Shown here: positions 1 to 7,289 of the stretch, piece after piece | Layout of the letters: each line of letters starts with the position of its first letter | How positions within the stretch are numbered: position 1 is the first letter of the stretch | DNA from: Candidatus Glassiibacteriota bacterium | Lineage (GTDB): Bacteria; Gemmatimonadota; Glassbacteria; GWA2-58-10 | Assembly (NCBI GenBank): GCA_016934095.1 | Contig: JAFGTO010000319.1 | Location: 1 to 8,480 of the forward strand | Direction of reading: 5' to 3' | Length of the DNA stretch: 8,480 bases | Program-made: the position numbers and the translations under genes | Notes under the pieces: generated by a model | Seen by the model: the letters and a program-made list of their open reading frames with translations, nothing else | What the model was told of the DNA's origin: nothing | The model's database searches: none

Positions 1-1658
1 GGGTCGGTCTTGGGAAAGAACTCCACTCCGTGTCCCAGCAGCACGTAGGCCATGATGATCAGCACCAGCAAGGCAATGGATGAAAACAGGGTCAGCAGCG
101 GCCGCCTCATCGAGATTTTCAACAGGCGCAGGTAGTTCCTCAACACTACTCCGAGCCTGTCTTCCCTGGCCTCGATGGTGTGGACGCTAGTGCTGGGGCG
201 CAGGAAGCGCGAGCAGAGTGTCGGGTTGAAGACCAGGGCCACGAACAGGCTGGAGGTCAGGGTTATGATCAGGGTGATAGGCAGGAAGACCATGAATTCC
301 CCGACAATACCCGGCCAGCTCAGCAGGGGCACGAAAGCGCATACCGTGGTCAGGGTGGAGGCCATCACCGCCATGCCGACCTCATCGGTCCCCTTGCGGG
401 CGGCCTCCCAGAGACTCAGGCCCTCCTGGTTGTGGCGAAAGATGTTCTCCACGATCACGATGGCGTTGTCGACCAGCATGCCGACCGCCAGGATCAGGCT
501 GAAAAGCACAACCATGTTCATGGTATAACCCATTATGGTCAGCACCAGGAAGCTCACCAGCATCGACATCGGGATGGCGATGCCTACCAGGAAAGCGTTC
601 CGGATTCCCATGACCACGAAGAGCACCAGGACCACCAGGATCAGGCCGCTGATGATGTTGTTTTCCAGCTCGTTCACCATCGTCCGGATGTCCTTGGAGT
701 GGTCGCCGGTGATCTGGATCTTGATTCCCGGCGGGAGCTTGGCCATGGTCTGGTCGATCAATTGCTTGACCCGGTCGGAGATCTCGAGCAGGTTTTCCCC
801 GCTCCTTTTCTGGACCGCTAGCGAGACAGTCTCTTCACCGTTGAGCCGGCTGATCGAATCTTTCTCCTTGAACGAATAGACCACCTCGGCCACGTCCCTC
901 AGGTAGACCGGCCGGTTGTTCTCCACCTTGACGACGATGTTTTTCATGTCCTCCGGAACTGAGAACTCACCCGGGATGCGGACTAGGAACTTGGTGTTGC
1001 CGATGTCGATGGAGCCGCCCGGGGTGTCGAGGTGCTCGTCATGCACCGCGTCGATCACGTCGGTAACCCCGAGGTTGTAGAAGCGCAGCCGCTGAGGGTC
1101 GAGGTTGACCTGGACTTCCCGGGTAAGTCCGCCGGTAACGTTGGCCTCGATCACCCCGGGCACGGTCTCGACCAGGTCTTCCAGGTCCTCGGCGATTTTT
1201 TTCAGGCCGACCAGGCCCATTTTCCCGCTGATGTTGATAATCATGATCGGCCAGTCCGAGAAGTTGATCTCGGAGATCACCGGGTCCTCGGCATCCTCGG
1301 GCAGGTCCGGCTTGGCCAGGTCCACCTTGTCCCTGACTTTCTGCAGCGCCTGGTCGATATCGGTGCCGGCCACGAACTCCACGATAATCAGGGAGTAGCT
1401 CTCGTAGCTGGTCGAGCGGATCTCCTCGACATCGTTCAAAGTTTTAAGCTCGCGCTCGATGATATTGGTGACCAGGTTTTCCATGTCATCCGGCGAGACC
1501 CCGAAATAGGGGGTCGAGATGACGATATAGGGTATGGTGATGTCCGGGGCGGCTTCCTTGGGCAGGTTCAGGTAGCTGTGGAAGCCGGTGACTACCATGA
1601 TGAACATCAGCACGAAGACGCTGAGGCGATGTTTAAGGGCTATATCGGTAACGATCAT
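1..1658 (-). CDS. RND-family efflux transporter, N-terminal part (cut by window edge)
   Basis: Inner-membrane pump of the AcrB/HAE type, expected to use the proton gradient to extrude drugs, lipophilic compounds or metabolites through the adaptor and outer-membrane channel encoded just upstream. The 552 visible codons cover TM1 (about residues 10-30), the first periplasmic porter region (about 35-330), TM2-TM6 (about 335-485) and TM7 (about 520-541), ending in the typical EFFPKTD segment. The TM4 signature AVGMLVDNAIVIVEN (391-405) is clear; D397 matches AcrB D407, but the AcrB D408 position is Asn398. The ATG at 1658 is supported by GAAAGGA at 1670-1676, 11 bases upstream and inside the 3' end of the adaptor gene. 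Only 7 bases separate it from the adaptor stop, so translation is probably coupled. The second half, with the usual TM10 Lys/Arg partners, lies outside the window. Family call certain; substrate unknown. Confidence 0.97.
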   Translation of the reverse strand, partial: MIVTDIALKHRLSVFVLMFIMVVTGFHSYLNLPKEAAPDITIPYIVISTPYFGVSPDDMENLVTNIIERELKTLNDVEEIRSTSYESYSLIIVEFVAGTDIDQALQKVRDKVDLAKPDLPEDAEDPVISEINFSDWPIMIINISGKMGLVGLKKIAEDLEDLVETVPGVIEANVTGGLTREVQVNLDPQRLRFYNLGVTDVIDAVHDEHLDTPGGSIDIGNTKFLVRIPGEFSVPEDMKNIVVKVENNRPVYLRDVAEVVYSFKEKDSISRLNGEETVSLAVQKRSGENLLEISDRVKQLIDQTMAKLPPGIKIQITGDHSKDIRTMVNELENNIISGLILVVLVLFVVMGIRNAFLVGIAIPMSMLVSFLVLTIMGYTMNMVVLFSLILAVGMLVDNAIVIVENIFRHNQEGLSLWEAARKGTDEVGMAVMASTLTTVCAFVPLLSWPGIVGEFMVFLPITLIITLTSSLFVALVFNPTLCSRFLRPSTSVHTIEAREDRLGVVLRNYLRLLKISMRRPLLTLFSSIALLVLIIMAYVLLGHGVEFFPKTD

Positions 1659-1665
1659 TGCAGGC

Positions 1666-2772
1666 TCAGTCCTTTCTACCGGTAACTCGCACCTGCTGGC
1701 CGTCCACCAGGTCCCGGTGTCCTGTGACTATCACTGACTCTCCGGGCCGGAGCCCGCTTTTCACTATTACCATTTCATTGTTGGAGGCCCCGAGAGTAAC
1801 CGCTTTTCTCACCGCGGTTTCACTTTCCAGCACGAACAGGCTCCTGCCGTTCTCGGTTTCCACCAGGGCGGTCTGCGGCAGGACCAGCACCCCGGTGTGC
1901 CGCTCTTTGAGCACCCGGATACGGGCGATCATCCCGCCGCGGATGGTCCGGTCCGGGTTGGCCAATTGGAACTCGCAGGGGAAAGAGCGGCTGGCCATGT
2001 CGGCGCTGGCGGCGATAAAGGAGAGTTCGGCCTGGAACGAGCTTCCGGGCAGGGCGTCGAAGCTGACCTCGGCCGGGATACCCTGATGCAGGTTGGTCAC
2101 ATCCAGCTCTGAGAACTCGCTGACTGCTTTCATGCGGCTGCGGTCCACCAGGCGCAGCAGCCTTCCCCCGGGCGACACCATCTCGCCCTGTTCCACAAAA
2201 CGGTCGTCGATCACTCCGCTGAACGGAGCAGCGACCACCGCCCGCTCCAGACGGCTTTCAGCCAGCTCCACGTTGGCCTCGGCGGCATCGTGCTCCACCT
2301 GGGCCTGCAGCCGCTGCATGGCGGTGAGGCTTCCCCGCTCGTAAAGGGTTTTCGCCTTTTTCAGCGTAGCCTGTTTCAGCCGCAGGCCGGCCTCTGCCTC
2401 GACCAGTTGTGCCTGGTAGATATCCGCGCTGACCCGGGCCAGGACCTGCCCCCCGGCGACCCTGTCGCCGCGGTCCACCAGCAGCTCCTGGACCGTGCCG
2501 CCCTGCTCGCTGGAGATGATGATGTCGTGGGCGGCTTCGGTGTAGCCGGTCAGCAGGATGTATTCTTCCAACTCGGTGGGCCGGGCTGTCTGCACCTCGA
2601 CGTTGGTCAGCCGCTGCGGACGGTTATCCGCTTCTTTCCCGGTATCCTCGGCCTTGCCCTTGGAGCAGGCGGAGGCGCCCGCCAGTATCAGCAGGAGGAC
2701 CAGGGCCGGCCCAAAAATCTTTCCGGCCCGAGGCCCTTCCTGAGGGCAGGGCGGATAAACAGATCCATTCAT
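1666..2772 (-). CDS. RND efflux periplasmic adaptor (MFP/HlyD family), probable lipoprotein
   Basis: Membrane-fusion protein that bridges the inner-membrane RND pump to the outer-membrane channel. With the start used here it has 368 residues. A hydrophobic segment (about 22-34) ends in GASAC, giving a likely lipid-anchored Cys36, although the -3 residue is Ala rather than the usual Leu. Then follow the first half of a lipoyl/barrel-sandwich domain (about 84-115), an alpha-helical hairpin rich in Ala, Glu, Gln and Leu (about 117-178), the second lipoyl half beginning AAPFSGVIDD (181-190), a beta-barrel domain, and a membrane-proximal domain ending VRVTGRKD. A longer frame opens at 2799 (nine extra residues) but has no Shine-Dalgarno; the ATG at 2772 has GAAAGG at 2781-2786, eight bases upstream, so I chose it. 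It sits between the outer-membrane factor and the RND gene. Family call firm; start moderately firm. Confidence 0.95.
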   Translation of the reverse strand: MNGSVYPPCPQEGPRAGKIFGPALVLLLILAGASACSKGKAEDTGKEADNRPQRLTNVEVQTARPTELEEYILLTGYTEAAHDIIISSEQGGTVQELLVDRGDRVAGGQVLARVSADIYQAQLVEAEAGLRLKQATLKKAKTLYERGSLTAMQRLQAQVEHDAAEANVELAESRLERAVVAAPFSGVIDDRFVEQGEMVSPGGRLLRLVDRSRMKAVSEFSELDVTNLHQGIPAEVSFDALPGSSFQAELSFIAASADMASRSFPCEFQLANPDRTIRGGMIARIRVLKERHTGVLVLPQTALVETENGRSLFVLESETAVRKAVTLGASNNEMVIVKSGLRPGESVIVTGHRDLVDGQQVRVTGRKD

Positions 2773-2808
2773 GACAGTTACCTTTCTCGATTGGTTCATT
2801 CGTTTTGG

Positions 2809-4188
2809 TTAAAATAGTTTTTCCACCGGCGTACCCATCACCTTTTTCAAGGCCGCCCGCTGCAGCAGCAGGTTGTAGCGGGAGTCCAGGTAATCGGTCC
2901 GCGCCTGGATCGTTTTCTGGTTGGAGTCCAGCAGCTCGTAGCTGGTAGCCAGACCCTGTTCGTACATGTCGGCGGTGACCCGCTCCTGTTCCTCGGCGCT
3001 GGAGAGTGCGACCTGTCGGGCTTTGAACACCTCGACAGCCGAGATGAAAGCATCGATGGCCTGGCGTGCTTCCAGCCTGATCCTCTCGGACAGGGCCGCG
3101 GTCTCGATCTCTTTTTGAACCTGCTGGGATTTGTACTGCCTGACAATCCCCCGGTTGCGGAAACCGTCGAATACAGGCACGCTTACCTCGACTGCAACTC
3201 TCCAGGCCTCGTAGTCGCGGTCGAGCTGGTTTCTGGTGTCGATCGTCGAGAACCCGTAGCTGGCGTTCAGGTCGACCCTGGGCCGGTAATCTGCTTTGAA
3301 GACGTTAATGGTCTTGCCGTACATCTCGGTCTGGACATCGAGCCTGCGCAAGTCGGGCCGGGCGGCCAGTGCCTGGCCGGCCACGCTGTCCAGGCCCGGC
3401 GCGCTGAGGTTTGCCGGGTCATCCACCGGCACGGCGGAGAGCTCGGTGTCCAGGGGACGGCCTAGCAGGAAATTGAGGTTTTTCCTGGCCTGGACCAGGT
3501 TGTGCCGGGCCTGGAGCAGCCCGGGCTCGGTGGCTGCCAACTGGCTCTCGGCCCGCAGCAGGTCGAGCCGGGTAGCGTCCCCCACCTCGAGGTAATCGCG
3601 GGTCTGTTTCAGGTACCTCTGCTGGACTTCGATCGATTTCTCGTAGACCGTTACCTTTTCCCCGGCCAGCAGCACGTCATAGTAAGCCCCGGTTACCTGG
3701 AAAGCCACGTCCTGGCGGGTCGTTTCCAATTGCAGGTCCACCTCGTCGATCCCCAGGTTGGCCAGCTTCACCGCGTTGGAGACCTTGCCCCAGGTGAACA
3801 GGGGCTGGTGAAGGTTCAGGGTGGAGACGTAGAACGTCTGGGGCTTGGGCATGATCGCCTCGATGGGTATCGGGAAGTCGTCTTCGCCCGTGCCTCCGCC
3901 CTTGAGCAATGACTGTCCGAAAGTGCTGTTGAGAAACCCGGGGTCGCGCACCCGGTAGCCGCTCAGCGCCAGGTTGACCTCCGGGAAAGCATCCGCCCGG
4001 GCCTCGGTGACCTGTCCCTTGCGCTGGGTGATCTGTTCCCTGACCGAGAGGATGTCGCGGTTGTGGTCCATGGCATAGGCCACCGCCTCGTCCAGGGTCA
4101 TCGCCCCGGCGGCCGGAGGGAAGGCCGCGGCCGCGAGCACGGCGAGCAGGATCAGCGCTCTCGCCGGGCTGGTAGTAGTGTTCTGCAT
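2809..4188 (-). CDS. TolC-family outer-membrane efflux protein
   Basis: Outer-membrane factor that forms the trimeric exit duct of the pump. It has 459 residues, normal for the family. A cleavable Sec signal peptide is visible: charged N-terminus with Arg10, hydrophobic core (about 11-23), and an AGA cleavage site before Met30. The mature protein starts with the OEP hallmark LDEAVAYAMDHN. Two homologous OEP repeats are seen: one from about 32, the other from about 275 (AARPDLRRLD), each with long Ala/Gln/Leu-rich helices and short beta-strand stretches such as RVDLNASYGF. The C-terminal YNLLLQRAALKKVMG is typical. No lipobox Cys follows the signal, so it appears non-lipidated. The start at 4188 has AGGAG at 4199-4203, 10 bases upstream. 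It follows tetR by 49 bases with no promoter or terminator visible, so it should be co-transcribed with it. Confidence 0.96.
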   Translation of the reverse strand: MQNTTTSPARALILLAVLAAAAFPPAAGAMTLDEAVAYAMDHNRDILSVREQITQRKGQVTEARADAFPEVNLALSGYRVRDPGFLNSTFGQSLLKGGGTGEDDFPIPIEAIMPKPQTFYVSTLNLHQPLFTWGKVSNAVKLANLGIDEVDLQLETTRQDVAFQVTGAYYDVLLAGEKVTVYEKSIEVQQRYLKQTRDYLEVGDATRLDLLRAESQLAATEPGLLQARHNLVQARKNLNFLLGRPLDTELSAVPVDDPANLSAPGLDSVAGQALAARPDLRRLDVQTEMYGKTINVFKADYRPRVDLNASYGFSTIDTRNQLDRDYEAWRVAVEVSVPVFDGFRNRGIVRQYKSQQVQKEIETAALSERIRLEARQAIDAFISAVEVFKARQVALSSAEEQERVTADMYEQGLATSYELLDSNQKTIQARTDYLDSRYNLLLQRAALKKVMGTPVEKLF

Positions 4189-4237
4189 AGTGTGAAAGCT
4201 CCTGTTTCTCGTAGGTACGGGACTGCAGGCATGTCGC

Positions 4238-4930
4238 TCATTTTTTTCGTGCAGGGGAAGGCTTTTCCGCGGCCTGGTTTTCAGCAGGCGGAAGCTTGCC
4301 GATGGCCCGGCGGAAGCCCTCCATGATCAGGTCGGCCTTGCGGTCGACCACTTCCTGGGGCGCCTGGTAAAGGCCGAATCCGTGGTCCAGGTAAACCACC
4401 ATGATCCCGTCGTGAAAGCGGTCCACCACGCTTTCGATGACAAAGGCCGCGGCATCCAGGTCTACCTCCTCGCGGACCTCTCCCCGGGCGATACCGCGCT
4501 GCAGCACCAGGCGGGTGTACTGGGTGGAGAGCTTGCCGAACTTGGCCAGCACTTCACCCTTGAAGTCGAGGTTTTCATAGTAGAGGACATTACAGATGAT
4601 TTTCATATGCACCGAAAAGCGTTCATGGAGCTGATAAATTGAGACCATATGGTCGCGGATTGTATCGAATACGCTGTGGTCCCTGTGCTCTTCGATAAAC
4701 TCCCGGGCATAGTTGTCCAAATCCCGGTGGAGGTGATCGACCACCAGCAGGAAGAAATCTTTCTTACCTTTGAAATACCTGTATAATGCGCCTTTGGCGA
4801 TCCCGGCGGCTTCGGCCACGGCTTCCATGCTGGTCCGGGTATAGCCTTTGGAGGCAAACAAGTCCACTGCGGCGGCAATGATTCTGTCCCGCTTGGACTG
4901 TTCGAGCTTGAAAAAAGTATTGGTCGGCAT
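4238..4930 (-). CDS. TetR/AcrR-family repressor of the efflux operon
   Basis: Ligand-responsive DNA-binding repressor of 230 residues. The N-terminal TetR helix-turn-helix is clear: RDRIIAAAVDLFASKGY (14-30), MEAVAEAAGIAKGALYRYF (35-53), then KGKKDFF. The C-terminal half (about 65-205) is all helical, as expected for the ligand-binding and dimer domain, and ends in a low-complexity Pro/Ala/Lys tail (about 214-230). The frame is open up to 5065, but the preceding 45 codons run through the promoter and operator; the ATG at 4930 has GAGG nine bases upstream and begins directly before the conserved region, so I chose it. The gene heads the efflux operon, and a 20-bp palindrome over its own promoter argues for autorepression and for control of the pump genes. 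Inducer unknown; likely a pump substrate. Confidence 0.95.
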   Translation of the reverse strand: MPTNTFFKLEQSKRDRIIAAAVDLFASKGYTRTSMEAVAEAAGIAKGALYRYFKGKKDFFLLVVDHLHRDLDNYAREFIEEHRDHSVFDTIRDHMVSIYQLHERFSVHMKIICNVLYYENLDFKGEVLAKFGKLSTQYTRLVLQRGIARGEVREEVDLDAAAFVIESVVDRFHDGIMVVYLDHGFGLYQAPQEVVDRKADLIMEGFRRAIGKLPPAENQAAEKPSPARKK

Positions 4931-4949
4931 AAGTAAAACCTCGGTAGAA

Positions 4950-4969
4950 TTGTGACTATATAGTCGCAA
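4950..4969. promoter_or_regulatory. Palindromic operator, probable TetR-family binding site
   Basis: A 20-bp inverted repeat with a perfect 12-bp core GACTATATAGTC (4954-4965) and only one mismatched pair across the whole 20 bp (minus strand: TTGCGACTATATAGTCACAA). It overlaps the downstream edge of the tetR -10 box and covers the expected transcription start, about 20 bases before the tetR ATG. Size, symmetry and place are those of an autoregulatory TetR-family operator. The sequence is seen directly; the binding partner is inferred. Confidence 0.85.
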
Positions 4970-4996
4970 AATAGCAGTCTTCCCGAATCTTGTCAA
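4968..4996 (-). promoter_or_regulatory. Sigma70-type promoter of the tetR-efflux operon
   Basis: On the minus strand, a perfect -35 box TTGACA (4991-4996) is followed by a 17-base spacer and a -10 box TATTTT (4968-4973, four of six consensus bases). The transcription start would fall near 4961, inside the palindromic operator, leaving a leader of about 30 bases before the tetR ATG. This is the best promoter in the window. Confidence 0.82.
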
Positions 4997-5139
4997 GGGG
5001 AAAAAGTAATTGACCGGGAGGATCCGGCGGCCCGGGAAATGCCAGGAACGCCAATGATGGAGCAATTGTTAGCAGCCGGCTGGTCATTTGTGAGTTTTCA
5101 GTTTGACTGCCTAGGACAGGCCGACAGAAAGGTATTTAA

Positions 5140-5159
5140 TTGCGACCGTATATTCACTA
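5140..5159 (+). promoter_or_regulatory. Second, degenerate copy of the TetR operator sequence
   Basis: The plus-strand sequence TTGCGACCGTATATTCACTA matches the minus-strand form of the tetR operator at 16 of 20 positions, including the whole left arm TTGCGAC and TTCAC-like right arm. Its own dyad symmetry is weaker than that of the main site. It lies about 190 bp upstream of the main operator, where an auxiliary site could take part in looping or control another transcript. No good promoter boxes are seen around it on either strand. Confidence 0.45.
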
Positions 5160-5223
5160 TCAGGACTGCTACACGCCTGGGAAACTTGAAAATGAAAGAA
5201 ATCACGGAAAAATCCAGGGCCGT

Positions 5224-5269
5224 CCGTGGCGACAGAGCCTGCAGCAGCCGGGTGCAGGTAAAAACACGG
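5224..5269. other. Two-stem hairpin in the intergenic region
   Basis: Inner stem CCTGCA (5238-5243) pairs with TGCAGG (5253-5258) around a nine-base loop; outer stem CCGTG (5224-5228) pairs with CACGG (5265-5269), with an internal loop of nine and six bases between them. No U-run follows directly on either strand, so it is not a standard terminator. It does not match a riboswitch class I recognise. It may be a 3'-end structure of the HAD transcript or chance. Confidence 0.3.
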
Positions 5270-5351
5270 CGATAATCTGGTGGAGGCAGGGGGAAGAGAG
5301 GGCGTGCCGGGGCCGGACTGCTTTTTTCGGGAGTAACGGGACTACCCGGGC

Positions 5352-6140
5352 TCAGGCCGGGGCGAGAGCAGGCAGGTCCGCGATTTTCAGGACCGGGATA
5401 TCGTGGCTGCGGGCGAGCTCGTGCTCAGCAGGGCCGTTGTAGCCCCAGCCGGCCAGGCAGGGGCGGATTCCGAGCGGTGCGCAGTTCAGCAGGTGGGCCA
5501 CCTTGTCATCGATGAAAGTCATCCGGTCGAAGGGGCAGCGGTAGATCTCGTGCAGGGCGTCCAGGTGGGCGCGTTTCGAGGCGCCGGCAGACTTGTCCAG
5601 CACGGCCCGGGGTTCGAACAGCCCCTCCATGCCGTAGTCTTGCAGCAGCAGCCGTACCGATTCCCGGTCTTTGGAGGTGGCGACCGCCAGGGTGAACCTG
5701 CCGGCGAGAGCTTCCAGGGCGTCAGCCACTCCGGGGTAGGCCGCATTCAAAGCCAGCCAGGCTTGCCTGTTTTCATCGGCGAGCCTGTAGCGCTCGACGT
5801 AGAATTCCTGGTGGAAGCGGTCGAGCTGGTCCCGGGGCTGGCTCCGGGCGAACGAGCTGAACTCTTCCTGGGTGGTGATGTGCCGCTTTTCACGCACGGC
5901 GCGGTGGGCCAGCAGGTAGTCCTCGCCGCGGTTGCAGAAGGGGACCAGGGCCCTGAAAGAGTTCCAGTGCATCAGGTGCCGCTCGCGGAAGCGGTGGATG
6001 TTCTCCAGGGTGGGCAGGAAACCGTCATCCGGGGCGAGCAGGGGGTCGAACCGTCCTGCTATTCGCCAGGTGATCAGGTAGGATTCGAGCAGGCTGTCGC
6101 TGATAACGCCGTCGAAATCCAGAGCCAGCACGTACGCCAT
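5352..6140 (-). CDS. HAD-superfamily phosphohydrolase, phosphoglycolate-phosphatase-like
   Basis: A 262-residue soluble enzyme, probably a phosphatase acting on a small phosphorylated metabolite. All four HAD motifs can be seen: motif I DFDGVISDS with nucleophile Asp8 and Asp10; motif II ATSKD around Thr155/Ser156; motif III Lys189 in SKRAHLDAL; motif IV FIDDK with Asp211 and Asp212 for Mg2+ binding. The region between motifs I and II (about 17-145) is an alpha-helical C1-type cap, rather long and rich in Arg, His and Phe, which would set the substrate. The ATG at 6140 has AAGGGAA at 6151-6157, ten bases upstream, and sits directly before motif I. It lies 43 bases after the ROK kinase gene and may be co-transcribed with it, which could mean a sugar phosphate substrate; that is inference. 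Superfamily sure, substrate unknown. Confidence 0.93.
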   Translation of the reverse strand: MAYVLALDFDGVISDSLLESYLITWRIAGRFDPLLAPDDGFLPTLENIHRFRERHLMHWNSFRALVPFCNRGEDYLLAHRAVREKRHITTQEEFSSFARSQPRDQLDRFHQEFYVERYRLADENRQAWLALNAAYPGVADALEALAGRFTLAVATSKDRESVRLLLQDYGMEGLFEPRAVLDKSAGASKRAHLDALHEIYRCPFDRMTFIDDKVAHLLNCAPLGIRPCLAGWGYNGPAEHELARSHDIPVLKIADLPALAPA

Positions 6141-6183
6141 GTGTTTTCACTTCCCTTGGGTCCGTCGGTTCTCCCCCGGGCTT

Positions 6184-7176
6184 TCAGGGCCGGGTTTCCG
6201 GCCCCTCGAGCCCCAGCTCGATCATGGCCATGGCCGCGGCCCCGACCATGCCGGCCTCGAAGCCCATCCTGGCCGGTACGATAGGCGCCTGGCGGATGCT
6301 CTGGTAGAACAGGTAGCGGGTGTAGGCCTCGTTCATCGGCCGGAAGAGGATCTCTCCGGCCAGGGCCAGCCCGCCGCTGACAACCATGATATCCGGGTCG
6401 AAGACCATGGCGAAGTGGGCCAGGGCCATGCCCAGGTAATGTGCGGCCAGGTTCACCACCTCGAGCGCGACCTCGTCGCCGCTGCGGGCCGCGTCGAGCA
6501 CCAGCTTGGCGGTCAAGCCCTCCTCGTTTTTTTCGGCCATCGAGGTGAGCGCGGATTTACGTCCCTGTTCCAGCAGCTCGCGGGTCAGGCCCACGATGCC
6601 TTTGGCCGAGGCGTAAGCCTCCAGGTGGCCGTCCTTGCCGCACACACACCTGCGTCCGTTGATCTGCACGGCGGCATGGCCGATCTCACCGGCGCAGAAG
6701 AATGCTCCCCGGTGGATGCGGCCGTTCAGGACTACGCCGCCGCCGATCCCGGTGCCTAGGGTGACCACGAAAAGGTGCCGGTAGCCGGCCCCGGCGCCGA
6801 ACACCGCCTCGCCGATCACCGCCATCTTGGCGTCGTTGTCCACGAAAGTGGGCAGGCCGAAACGCTCCACTATGGGTGTCCTGATCTGGCGGCCGGTCCA
6901 GTCGGGGATATTCGGCGCGCATTCGATCACCAGGCCGCTTTCGGTGTCGATAGCCCCCGGGGAGCCGAGGCCGATACCGTTGATCCGGCCGCCGACTCCG
7001 GCTTGCATGATCTCCTCGATACCGTCGAGGATATTCTGCATCACCCGGTCGGGTCCCTTGTGGCCCTCGGTCGGGTGGCTGAAGTGGTGAATCAGCTCGC
7101 CCTGCGGGGTAACCAGGCCGAAAACGATGTTGGTCCCACCCAGGTCGATTCCGACAGTACAGGTGTCTCTGGCCAT
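6184..7176 (-). CDS. ROK-family sugar kinase, glucokinase-like
   Basis: A 330-residue cytosolic ATP-dependent sugar kinase, most like ROK glucokinases. The N-terminal phosphate-binding loop GIDLGGTN (9-16) is intact. FVDNDAK (111-117) carries the expected catalytic Asp115 and sugar-contacting Asn114. TLGTGIGGG (139-147) is the second phosphate loop. GEIGH (163-167) and CVCGKDGHLE (177-186) form the ROK zinc signature, with ligands His167, Cys177 and Cys179; the usual third Cys is His184. SGGLA near the C-terminus is the adenosine-site motif. No N-terminal helix-turn-helix is present, so it is an enzyme rather than a ROK repressor such as NagC or Mlc. Sugar specificity (glucose, mannose, fructose, N-acetylhexosamine) cannot be settled here. 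The ATG at 7176 has only a weak GAG upstream. It follows pheA by 113 bases. Confidence 0.95.
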   Translation of the reverse strand: MARDTCTVGIDLGGTNIVFGLVTPQGELIHHFSHPTEGHKGPDRVMQNILDGIEEIMQAGVGGRINGIGLGSPGAIDTESGLVIECAPNIPDWTGRQIRTPIVERFGLPTFVDNDAKMAVIGEAVFGAGAGYRHLFVVTLGTGIGGGVVLNGRIHRGAFFCAGEIGHAAVQINGRRCVCGKDGHLEAYASAKGIVGLTRELLEQGRKSALTSMAEKNEEGLTAKLVLDAARSGDEVALEVVNLAAHYLGMALAHFAMVFDPDIMVVSGGLALAGEILFRPMNEAYTRYLFYQSIRQAPIVPARMGFEAGMVGAAAMAMIELGLEGPETRP

Positions 7177-7261
7177 AGTAATGTTGAGCTCGTATTGCGG
7201 GTTAAAAGTTGAAAAGCGGATCTGAGTTGCTGCCGGTTATCCAGGGTAATTTACCATGTCT

Positions 7262-7275
7262 TGACAGTGGTGTCA
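7262..7275. repeat. Small inverted repeat after pheA
   Basis: TGACA-GTGG-TGTCA, a perfect 5-bp stem with a four-base loop, lies 14 bases after the pheA stop. No U-run follows on the minus strand, so it is not a clear terminator; at most it could slow or protect the 3' end of the pheA message. Confidence 0.25.
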
Positions 7276-7289
7276 GCCGGCGGCCCGGA

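Larger units (their letters stand above)
4997..5351. other. Intergenic region between HAD gene and tetR promoter, no gene seen
   Basis: About 355 bases without a credible coding region. Short open frames occur on the plus strand (for example 5039-5275 and its inner ATG near 5192), but they lack a ribosome-binding site and resemble no known protein. The stretch is more AT-rich around 5130-5215 than its flanks. It holds an operator-like sequence (5140-5159) and a two-stem hairpin (5224-5269). No intrinsic terminator follows the HAD stop at 5352: the T- and A-runs present are not preceded by a good stem on the relevant strand. Confidence 0.6.

Noticed and set aside
180..2344. Long plus-strand open frames opposite the RND and adaptor genes
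   Set aside because: They are antisense shadows of high-GC genes on the minus strand: composition is odd (runs of His/Gln/Asp), no ribosome-binding sites, no recognisable domain.
2773..2799. Longer adaptor start at 2799
   Set aside because: No Shine-Dalgarno before it, whereas the ATG at 2772 has GAAAGG at ideal distance. It remains a possible alternative.
5039..5275. Plus-strand frame of 78 codons in the HAD-tetR gap, with an inner 27-codon basic peptide from about 5192
   Set aside because: No proper Shine-Dalgarno at either ATG, no promoter, no resemblance to a known small protein; length is expected by chance.
5403..6284. A 293-codon plus-strand frame over the HAD gene
   Set aside because: The minus strand carries all four HAD motifs here; the plus frame has no motif and is explained by the codon bias of the real gene.
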